From Planotetraspora sp. A-T 1434 (GTDB taxonomy: Bacteria; Actinomycetota; Actinomycetes; Streptosporangiales; Streptosporangiaceae): a stretch of DNA of 64,000 bases. Every line of letters begins with the position of its first letter. The first letter of the stretch is position 1. Positions 40,228 to 46,627 of the stretch are shown one piece after another. The DNA lies in NCBI RefSeq assembly GCF_025420585.1, contig NZ_JAOEGB010000014.1, positions 141,288 through 205,287 on the forward strand, given 5' to 3'. The notes beneath the pieces are model-generated. The model had not been told where the DNA came from and did not search any database. It saw nothing but the letters and a program-made list of their open reading frames with translations. The position numbers and the translations under genes were made by a program.

Positions 40228-40875
40228 TCAGGTGAGTGAAATCCGAACCCCGCCGGAGAACATCGAGTCGTGCAACTCGATCGCTACCGGATTGAGGCCC
40301 TTGGGGACGTCGAACACCACCGTCCCGTCCACCTTCAGGCCCGGGTTGATCTGCTCGTAAAGGCTCTTGGAGTCCTTCAGCCAGATCGCAGCGCCGGTGT
40401 CCGCCTCGTACTCGCGGCCTGCCGCGTCGATCAGCTTCTGCGCGGAGCCGGCGAAGTGCTGAGCCTCGTCGCCGATGTTTGTCACCGTGATGGTGACCAG
40501 GATGTACTCGCCCTGCGGTTTCTGCTCCGTCAGCCCGGAGCCGATGCTTTCGGCCCGGACGGCCTCCTTTACGGAGAACTCGAACTTGCCGTCCCGCACG
40601 ATGGACCCGCGGTCGGCGATCGCCTTGGTGTCGGCGTTCCCGCCGGCCGATGACGAAGTGCTGGCGCCGACGGCGACGAGTACGGCGCATCCGCCGAACA
40701 GCAGCAGGAGGACGCCGCCGATGACGGCCAGGATGATGAGTCCGGTGTTGGACTTCTTCGGCGGCCGGGCGGGCGGGTAGCCGTACCCCGGGGGCGGGCC
40801 GTAGGGCTGCTGCGGCTGCTGGCCCGGTTGGGTCTGCCACTGCCGTGGATCCTGGGGGCCTTGCTGGTACGCCAT
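40228..40875 (-). CDS. DUF4352 membrane protein
   Basis: 215 residues. Pro/Gln/Tyr-rich cytoplasmic N-terminus (MAYQQGPQDPRQWQ, YGPPPGYGYPPARPP), one membrane helix (about 46-70: TGLIILAVIGGVLLLLFGG), then a DUF4352 immunoglobulin-like domain (about 95-212) with EYILVTITVTNIGDEAQ and TVVFDVPKGLNPVAIEL. Such proteins are frequent in actinobacterial chromosomes and mobile elements. As the last gene before the junction it may be a surface-modifying cargo gene. Role not established. Confidence 0.8.
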   Translation of the reverse strand: MAYQQGPQDPRQWQTQPGQQPQQPYGPPPGYGYPPARPPKKSNTGLIILAVIGGVLLLLFGGCAVLVAVGASTSSSAGGNADTKAIADRGSIVRDGKFEFSVKEAVRAESIGSGLTEQKPQGEYILVTITVTNIGDEAQHFAGSAQKLIDAAGREYEADTGAAIWLKDSKSLYEQINPGLKVDGTVVFDVPKGLNPVAIELHDSMFSGGVRISLT

Positions 40876-41004
40876 CTTGTGACTCCGGGGGGTGGCTGAC
40901 TTGTCGTCTCCGTAGACGGATCATGTACCGTTCGGGGTTACCTGGACCTCCGTGGAGACCGGATCGTTAGACTCGCACTGACCTGCGGAGACGGCTGCCC
41001 GCAG

Positions 41005-41030
41005 TGTTGGTGTTTTTCCGACTTACAGCG
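41005..41030. other. Right junction of the integrated element (attR region)
   Basis: Coding similarity to TadA/CpaF begins abruptly at GACCTGCTGGCC (41,030), and the sequence just upstream reads out of the family. The crossover therefore lies at or shortly before 41,030. The exact core cannot be set without the left junction, which is outside the window. Confidence 0.6.
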
Positions 41031-41389
41031 ACCTGCTGGCCGCGCTCAACACCGGCCACGAGGGCGGATGCGGGACGCTGCACGCCAACAACGCGACGGA
41101 CGTGCCCGCCCGTCTGGAGGCCCTCGCCTGCGCGGCCGGGCTCTCCCGTGAGGCCGTCCACAGCCAGATCGCCGCCGCCCTCGACGTCGTCGTCCACCTC
41201 GTCCGAGGCCCGGGCGGCGGGCCACGCCGGGTGGCGGAGATCTGCCTGCTCGAACGGGAGTCGTCCGGCCTGGTCGTCGCGCTCCCCGCACTGACGTTCG
41301 CACCTCAAGGTGGCATGATCCCTGGTCCGTCCTTCGAGGCGTTGAGGGCCCGTTTTCCATCGCCGCTGGAGGGTGAGGCCCCGTGGTAG
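41030..41389 (+). pseudogene. tadA: 3' fragment of tadA/cpaF (Flp pilus ATPase), split by integration
   Basis: The frame from 41,030 encodes DLLAALNTGHEGGCGTLHAN, then PARLEALACAAGLSREAV and VVVHLVRGPGGGPRRVAEI. These are the C-terminal third of TadA/CpaF ATPases (His box and arm regions). Walker A and B and the N-terminal domain are absent, and there is no start codon in a plausible place. The 5' part is expected at the left end of the element. TadA powers Flp pilus assembly, so the gene should be inactive while the element is integrated. Confidence 0.85.
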
Positions 41390-42135
41390 CCGTAGCCGCC
41401 CTGGCGGCGGCGCTGTCCGTCTGGGTATGGGCCGCGCCCGGCGCCGCCGCCGTGAGGCTGGCGGAGCTCATCGGAACGCGTAGCCGCCGACCGCGTCCTC
41501 GCTTGCTCCCCGAGCGGCCGCGACCGGCGGCCAAGGCGGCTGCCTGGCGCGCGGCGTCCATCGAACTGTGCCAGATCATCGTGGCGGAGCTCGCCGCCGG
41601 GAAGACCCCGGGCGATGCGCTGGCGAGGGCCGTCCTGTCCGTGAGCGCCCCTGATCCGGCCGTACTGGCGCCGGTGGCCGCCATCGCCCGGGACGGGGGC
41701 GATGTCTCTGCCGCTCTCCTCCGCGCCGCCCCGGCACTCGGCGGCGAGGGCCTCGTACGGCTGGCCGCCTGCTGGCGGGTGAGCGTGACGGTGGGAGGTG
41801 GTCTGGCGGCGCTTGTCGAGCGGGTGGGGGGCTCGCTTCGCGAGGCCGAGGCACACCGGCAGGACCTGGCCGCTCAGCTCGCCGGCCCCCGGGCGACCGC
41901 CCGCATGCTGGCCGGGCTGCCCGTGCTCGGTCTCCTGATGGGGGCCGGCCTCGGAATGAACCCGCTGTCCTTCCTGCTGGGCGGTCCTGCCGGCTTCGCC
42001 TGCCTCGTGGTCGGCCTCTCCCTCAACGCGACCGGAGTCTGGTGGACCAACCGCCTCGTCGCCCGAGCGGAAGGATCGCCGGTCACCCAGGAGCCCGCCA
42101 CCCAAGGGCCGACCACCCGAGGGCAGGGGCCGTGA
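41383..42135 (+). CDS. tadB: Tad pilus inner-membrane protein TadB (T2SSF)
   Basis: 250 residues from GTG overlapping the tadA stop. Type II secretion F-domain pattern with an N-terminal membrane helix, cytoplasmic helical bundle (ASIELCQIIVAELAAGKTPG, LAACWRVSVTVGGGLAALVE) and C-terminal membrane helices (LAGLPVLGLLMGAGLGMNP). It anchors the pilus assembly platform to TadA. The reading frame is intact though it lies downstream of the disrupted gene. Confidence 0.85.
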   Translation: MVAVAALAAALSVWVWAAPGAAAVRLAELIGTRSRRPRPRLLPERPRPAAKAAAWRAASIELCQIIVAELAAGKTPGDALARAVLSVSAPDPAVLAPVAAIARDGGDVSAALLRAAPALGGEGLVRLAACWRVSVTVGGGLAALVERVGGSLREAEAHRQDLAAQLAGPRATARMLAGLPVLGLLMGAGLGMNPLSFLLGGPAGFACLVVGLSLNATGVWWTNRLVARAEGSPVTQEPATQGPTTRGQGP

Positions 42136-42887
42136 TCTCCCTCGCCGCCGTGCTGACCGCGCTGGCCGTCTGGGCCTGGCCGGCTCCGGTGTCCCCAGAA
42201 GAGCGGCTCCGGGCGGTTCGAGGCTCACGCGTGGTTCGAGGCTCACGGGCGGCCGGGGATGCGTCCAGGGGCGCCGTGGACCGGAAAGCTCCCCCGCCGG
42301 GGGTGATCGTCGCCGTGCCGGTGGGCTTCGCCGGGTTCCTCGTGGTGGGCGGACTTCCCGGGCTCGCGGTGGGAGGGCTGCTCGGCGTCGGCGCGTACGT
42401 GGTGATCAACCGGCGGGAGCCCGCCGACGTCCGGCGTCGGCGGGAACGGCTGACGGCCGATCTCCCGTTCGCGGCCGATCTCATGGTCGCCTGCCTGCGC
42501 GCCGGTCAGCCCTTGAGCGGGGCGATCGACACGGCCGCCCAGGCTGTCGGAGGTCCTCTGGGAGAGCGGCTGACCTGGGTGGGCGCCCAGGTGAGGCTCG
42601 GCGCCAATCCGGAGGCGGCATGGGCGGTGCTCGCCGATGAGCCGCCGCTCGCGTCTCTGGCGCGGACCATGATGCGGGCCGCGCGCAGCGGGGCTCCCGT
42701 GGCCGATGTCCTCACGCGGCTCGCGGACGACGCGCGTCATGCCTCCCGTGCCGCTTCCGCCGCCGCCGCTCGCAGGGTGGGCGTGCAGGCGGTCGCGCCT
42801 CTGGGCCTGTGCTTCCTCCCGGCGTTCGTGTTTCTGGGCATCGTCCCGGTGGTCGCCGGATTGGCCGCCCAGATCCTCCTCCCGTGA
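42132..42887 (+). CDS. tadC: Tad pilus inner-membrane protein TadC (T2SSF)
   Basis: 251 residues from GTG 42,132, overlapping tadB by 4 bases. Second T2SSF protein: LPFAADLMVACLRAGQPLSG and ARTMMRAARSGAPVADVL are the hallmark cytoplasmic helices, followed by a final hydrophobic pair (FLPAFVFLGIVPVVAGLAAQ). It pairs with TadB in the platform. An in-frame duplication near residues 30-45 repeats RGSRVVRGSRA. Confidence 0.85.
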   Translation: MISLAAVLTALAVWAWPAPVSPEERLRAVRGSRVVRGSRAAGDASRGAVDRKAPPPGVIVAVPVGFAGFLVVGGLPGLAVGGLLGVGAYVVINRREPADVRRRRERLTADLPFAADLMVACLRAGQPLSGAIDTAAQAVGGPLGERLTWVGAQVRLGANPEAAWAVLADEPPLASLARTMMRAARSGAPVADVLTRLADDARHASRAASAAAARRVGVQAVAPLGLCFLPAFVFLGIVPVVAGLAAQILLP

Positions 42888-42888
42888 C

Positions 42889-42996
42889 TGTGGACAGGCT
42901 TATCCACACCTGTGGACAGAGAGGGTGGCTGTGGTGCGGCTCCACGGCGGATCATCTGGGCATTCACGTAATCCACAGGCGGTGGTCCCATCCACA
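42889..42996. repeat. Cluster of DnaA-box-like 9-mers between tadC and flp
   Basis: TTATCCACA (42,900-42,908) is an exact DnaA box. TGTGGACAG at 42,889 and 42,911 are inverted one-mismatch boxes spaced exactly 11 bp on each side. TAATCCACA (42,969) and CCATCCACA (42,988) are weaker copies. No dnaA, dnaN or other replication genes are near, so this is not the chromosomal origin. It lies in the 193-base gap 42,888-43,080. Confidence 0.55.
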
Positions 42997-43080
42997 GATC
43001 GGTGCAGGCCTCGCGGACGGAGGCGCCGAATCCAGCAGCCTGAGGCCCACGGGCGGATGGTCCGCCCCGAGGAGGGCCCG

Positions 43081-43332
43081 ATGACCACATTGACAGTCAC
43101 CCCTGTGAAGCGGCTGGTTCTCGCCGTGCGTTCCCGAGTTCGTTTGGCGGGGGTGCAGTGGACGCTGCTCGCCCGCACACGGAGAGAGGCGGGTATGTCC
43201 ACCGCCGAGTACGCCGTCGGCACCATCGCCGCCTGCGGGTTCGCCGCCCTGCTTTTCAAGATCGTCACAAGTGCGGAGGTCAGGTCGATGCTTGCCGCAC
43301 TCATCCAGAAGGCGCTCAAGCTGGCGGGATGA
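43081..43332 (+). CDS. Flp-type pilin (DUF4244)
   Basis: 83 residues from ATG. A basic leader precedes GMSTAEYAVGTIAACGFAAL, the Flp pilin signature with the Glu/Tyr after the processing Gly, then a hydrophobic segment and a short charged end. It is the subunit of the Flp/Tad pilus, cut by a TadV-like prepilin peptidase not present in this window. The gene stands after the DnaA-box cluster and may have its own promoter. Confidence 0.85.
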   Translation: MTTLTVTPVKRLVLAVRSRVRLAGVQWTLLARTRREAGMSTAEYAVGTIAACGFAALLFKIVTSAEVRSMLAALIQKALKLAG

Positions 43333-43336
43333 GCGA

Positions 43337-43690
43337 GTGACACGCGAGCGCGGGTCGGTGACGGCGGAGACGGCCGTCGCGCTTCCGGCCCTGGTGGTGG
43401 TCTTGGCCGCCTCGCTATGGGTGATCGCGGTCGTCGGCGCTCATCTGGAATGCGTGGACGCGGCTCGGGCGGGCGCCCGGGCCGCGGCCCGAGGTGAGGC
43501 CCCAGAGGCCGTGCGCTCCGCCGTCGTCAGGGCGGCTCCCGGAGGCGCGCGAGTCGTGGTCTCGCCGGGGGCGGAGGTTACGCGCGTCGATGTCTCCGTG
43601 GCCGTCCAGCCGCGCTGGGGTCCGATGCTTCCCGCCGTCGAGGTGAGGGCCTCGGCCGTGTCCGCGACTGAACCGGGGGTGTTCCGATGA
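43337..43690 (+). CDS. TadE-like minor pilin
   Basis: 117 residues from GTG, with ERGSVTAETAVALPALVVVL (TadE signature: Glu at the start of the membrane helix) then a soluble domain (VDAARAGARAAARGEAPEAV). Pseudopilins of this type prime or modify Tad pili. It overlaps the next gene (ATGA), consistent with the standard order tadABC-flp-tadE-Rv3654c-like. Confidence 0.85.
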   Translation: MTRERGSVTAETAVALPALVVVLAASLWVIAVVGAHLECVDAARAGARAAARGEAPEAVRSAVVRAAPGGARVVVSPGAEVTRVDVSVAVQPRWGPMLPAVEVRASAVSATEPGVFR

Positions 43691-44043
43691 GGCCGATGCC
43701 GCCGCGCGACCGGGAGCGGGGATCGGCGACGGTGTGGATGGTGGCCGTCATGGCCATGATCTGGGCGATGACGATGGCCGTCGTCCTCGTCGGCGCCGCC
43801 CGCGTGGCACGTCACCGTGCGGAGAACGCCGCCGATCTCAGCGCGCTCGCGGCGGCCGCCAGGGCGTTTTCGGCGCCGCGGGACGCCTGCGCGCGGGCGG
43901 AGACGGTGGCGGCCGCGAACGGCGCCCGGGTCGACTTCTGCTCCGTCGTTGGGGGCACGGTGAGCGTCTCCGTCTCCGTCCGGTTCGGTTTCCATACCGC
44001 TTCCGCGACCGCGAGGGCGGGTCCGGTCACCGCGGAGATCTGA
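43687..44043 (+). CDS. TadE-like protein, Rv3654c family
   Basis: 118 residues. RERGSATVWMVAVMAMIWAM is a hydrophobic N-terminal segment with the pilin-like ERGS start; then AENAADLSALAAAARAFSAP and a Cys pair (DACAR, VDFCSV). This matches the Rv3654c-type helicase/secretion-neighbourhood proteins that end actinobacterial tad clusters. Function in pilus assembly is presumed. Confidence 0.8.
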   Translation: MRPMPPRDRERGSATVWMVAVMAMIWAMTMAVVLVGAARVARHRAENAADLSALAAAARAFSAPRDACARAETVAAANGARVDFCSVVGGTVSVSVSVRFGFHTASATARAGPVTAEI

Positions 44044-44119
44044 AGGGGGCCATAAAAGCCGGTAATCCGGTCATACTTGAGGTGGATCTTGCTGAAGCAT
44101 TCCAGAAAGGGACGAAACC

Positions 44120-45328
44120 GTGCCGGAGAAAATCCCGATCGAAATCCTGTTCTCGCCGCAGTTCGGCGCCGATCCGTACGCTCTGTATACGGACCTGCGG
44201 GAAAAGGGGCCGGTGCACCCGATCGACTTACCGCCGGGCACGAACTCGTTCCTCGTCATCGACTACGCGCACGGTCGCGCCGCGCTGGCGGATCCCCGGT
44301 TGTCGAAGGACATGCGCAACGCCGGAGAGTGGTTCCGCGCACGGGCAGCGGAGGACAAGATCCTTTTCGGCACCTCGCTCCTGACGTCGGACCCGCCGGA
44401 TCACACGCGCCTGCGGCGGCTGGTCTCCAAGGCGTTCACGCCGCGCCGGGTCGAGGATCTGCGCCCACGGGTCCAGGAGATCACGGACGAGCTGATCGAC
44501 GCCATGGTCTCCAAGGGTGAGGCGGACCTGATCGAGGAGTTCGCATTCCCGCTGCCCATCATCGTCATCTGCGAACTGCTCGGCATTCCGGCGGAGGACC
44601 GGGAGAGCTTCCGCGAATGGTCCACCCTGCTCATCACCCCCGACCTGACCGAGGAGATCCATCGGCGGCGTAAGCAGGCGGGCCACGACATGTGGGACTA
44701 CTTCCGCCGCATGATCGCGGCTCGGCGTGCCGAGCCCGAGACAGATCTGATCAGCGCCCTGCTCGTGGCGAGGGACGAGGACGGGCTGCTGACCGAGGAC
44801 GAGCTCCTGTCGCTGCTCTCGCTGCTGCTGATCGCCGGTCACGAGACCACGGTCAACCTCATCGGCAACGGCATGGCGGCGCTGCTGCGCCATCCGGGCC
44901 AGCTGGCCCTGCTCCGCGAACGGCCGGATCTGCTTCCGCCGGCCATCGAGGAGTTCCTCCGCTACGACGGACCGGTGGAAAGGTCCTCCATCCGCATCGC
45001 GATGGAGGACCTCGAGATCGCGGGCACGCCGATCCCCAAGGGCAGCATGGTGCACGTCTCGCTCGGCGCCGCGGGGCGCGACCCCGCCGTGCTGGCGGAT
45101 CCCGACAGGCTCGACATCACCCGCGAGGACAGCCGGCATGTGGCGTTCGGCCACGGCATCCACTTCTGCCTCGGCGCGCCGCTGGCCCGCCTGGAAGGGC
45201 AGATCGCCTTCGGCTCCCTGCTCAGCAGGCTGCCCGCCATCGAGCTGGCCTGCCCGACCGAACAGCTCACCTGGAAGCAGACGGGCTCCATCGTCCGGGG
45301 GCTCACCACGCTTCCTGTCCGCTGGTGA
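44120..45328 (+). CDS. Cytochrome P450 (CYP107-like)
   Basis: 402 residues, standard bacterial P450 length. Landmarks: LLIAGHETTVNLIGN (I-helix oxygen-activation motif), IEEFLRYDGP (ExxR equivalent EEFLR), and FGHGIHFCLGAP with heme-ligand Cys at about 350. It hydroxylates or otherwise oxidises an organic substrate using ferredoxin and reductase, which are not encoded nearby. The substrate cannot be predicted. It stands alone between the pilus genes and a secreted-protein gene. Confidence 0.93.
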   Translation: MPEKIPIEILFSPQFGADPYALYTDLREKGPVHPIDLPPGTNSFLVIDYAHGRAALADPRLSKDMRNAGEWFRARAAEDKILFGTSLLTSDPPDHTRLRRLVSKAFTPRRVEDLRPRVQEITDELIDAMVSKGEADLIEEFAFPLPIIVICELLGIPAEDRESFREWSTLLITPDLTEEIHRRRKQAGHDMWDYFRRMIAARRAEPETDLISALLVARDEDGLLTEDELLSLLSLLLIAGHETTVNLIGNGMAALLRHPGQLALLRERPDLLPPAIEEFLRYDGPVERSSIRIAMEDLEIAGTPIPKGSMVHVSLGAAGRDPAVLADPDRLDITREDSRHVAFGHGIHFCLGAPLARLEGQIAFGSLLSRLPAIELACPTEQLTWKQTGSIVRGLTTLPVRW

Positions 45329-45352
45329 GGATCTCGCCGTAGAATCAACGAC

Positions 45353-45375
45353 TTCTTGGACGGCACGTCCAAGAA
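45353..45375. promoter_or_regulatory. Perfect inverted repeat upstream of the anchored secreted protein
   Basis: TTCTTGGACG and CGTCCAAGAA flank GCA, a 10-bp perfect stem with a 3-base loop. It lies between the P450 stop and the next start. It could be a terminator for the P450 gene or an operator for the downstream gene. Confidence 0.45.
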
Positions 45376-45397
45376 TGGGCCCAAGGAAGGGGATGGC

Positions 45398-46627
45398 ATG
45401 CTGACGACGGTTCGCAGGCTGGCCTTCGCGGCGGTGTTGGTGCCTTTCGCGATGGCGTCCGCTCTGGCGGCGCCGGCGAGCGCGGCGGACGGCGAAATCC
45501 TGTCTCCCTCCGACGGCCAGGTCATCAGGGACTCCGGGCCTGTGACGGTGTCGGCCAAGACCGACTTGCTCCAACTCAGCATGGGCCTGTACGTCGAGGG
45601 TCCGTCCGTCTCCCGCCAGAAGATCGGCGGAGGCGGCGCCGGCCAGACGATCAGCGGCTCCTTCGACCCGGGTGTCGCCCCGAACGGCACCTTCACCGTG
45701 AGCCTGTTCGGGGAGGTCACCCAGAAGACCTACAAGACCTCCACCTTCATCCTCAGCCGGCCGCCCGCCGCGCCGTCAGGCGTCGAAGCCCGGCTGAAGG
45801 GCGGCCAGAAGGGCGGTAAGGCGGAGGTCGTCGTGTCATGGGTCAAGGGAACCGAGCCCGACCTGCGGTCCTACGAGATCTCCACGAGCGGCAAGGCGAG
45901 CGCGTTCCCGGCGGACGCCGTGTGCTCAGGGTCCGCCTGCCGGGCCACCCTGACGGTGCCCGCCAAAGCGGCCGGGCACCAGGTCGGCTTCTCCGTCCGG
46001 GCGGTTCGTCCGGACGGGCGGGGAGGCACCGTGGCCTCTCCGGTCTCGGCCGCCCACGTCAAGATCCCGGCCTTGGCGAAGCCCACGCCCACCGCCACCG
46101 CCACGCCGCACCCCAAGGACGGTGGGTCCGTGGCTCCTGCGCCGTCCGTCCCCGCGCGCATCCCCGCCCCATTCCCCAAGGTCCCCAAGACCGAGCTGAA
46201 GCTGCCCAAGGTGGCCGATGGTAGCGGCTACGCCTCTCCGGAGGTCGCAGCCCCCGCGAAGACCCGGGCCGCCGGCCCGGTCGCCGAGTCGTCCGCGCTC
46301 GGGGGGCTGAACTACGGCATCCTCATCGCGGTGGCCGTGGTCCTGCTGCTTCTCGGGATCCACATAGGCACGTGGATGCGGCGCCGTACGGACACGGAGG
46401 AGGCTCCCACTTCCGGACCCCTCCCCAGCCGTCCGGCCACGGCGACCGCCCGCCGTCCCGCCGTCATCCTCGCCCGGCGACCCCCACAGGCCGTCAAGCC
46501 CTCACAGGCCGTCAAGCCCTCACAGGCCGTCAAGCCCTCACAGGCCGTCAAGCCCGTCCCGGACCTCGACGGGCCGCCGCCCAGGCAGCCGGCGCACGAC
46601 GTCTACGAGGAGGACGCCCGGTTGTAG
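45398..46627 (+). CDS. Secreted, membrane-anchored FnIII-like protein
   Basis: 409 residues from ATG 45,398 behind AAGGAAGGGG. Signal peptide (RRLAFAAVLVPFAMASALAA), first beta-domain, a fibronectin III-like domain (about 138-225: EVVVSWVKGTEPDLRSYEIS), a Pro/Thr/Lys-rich stalk, one membrane helix (about 305-328: GILIAVAVVLLLLGIHIG) and a cytoplasmic tail with four QAVKPS repeats. It is probably a surface protein tied to the membrane. Function unknown; its 3' end overlaps the helicase gene by 25 bases, convergently. Confidence 0.75.
   Translation: MLTTVRRLAFAAVLVPFAMASALAAPASAADGEILSPSDGQVIRDSGPVTVSAKTDLLQLSMGLYVEGPSVSRQKIGGGGAGQTISGSFDPGVAPNGTFTVSLFGEVTQKTYKTSTFILSRPPAAPSGVEARLKGGQKGGKAEVVVSWVKGTEPDLRSYEISTSGKASAFPADAVCSGSACRATLTVPAKAAGHQVGFSVRAVRPDGRGGTVASPVSAAHVKIPALAKPTPTATATPHPKDGGSVAPAPSVPARIPAPFPKVPKTELKLPKVADGSGYASPEVAAPAKTRAAGPVAESSALGGLNYGILIAVAVVLLLLGIHIGTWMRRRTDTEEAPTSGPLPSRPATATARRPAVILARRPPQAVKPSQAVKPSQAVKPSQAVKPVPDLDGPPPRQPAHDVYEEDARL
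46486..46555. repeat. 18-bp tandem repeat coding QAVKPS
   Basis: Four copies (the last incomplete) of ACAGGCCGTCAAGCCCTC in the 3' end of the anchored-protein gene. They add six residues each without breaking the frame, so copy number could vary by slipped replication and change the cytoplasmic tail length. Confidence 0.8.

Noticed and set aside
42889..42996. Chromosomal or element replication origin from the DnaA-box cluster
   Set aside because: No dnaA, dnaN, gyrase or element replication gene nearby, and only one box is exact; kept only as a possible regulatory or titration site.
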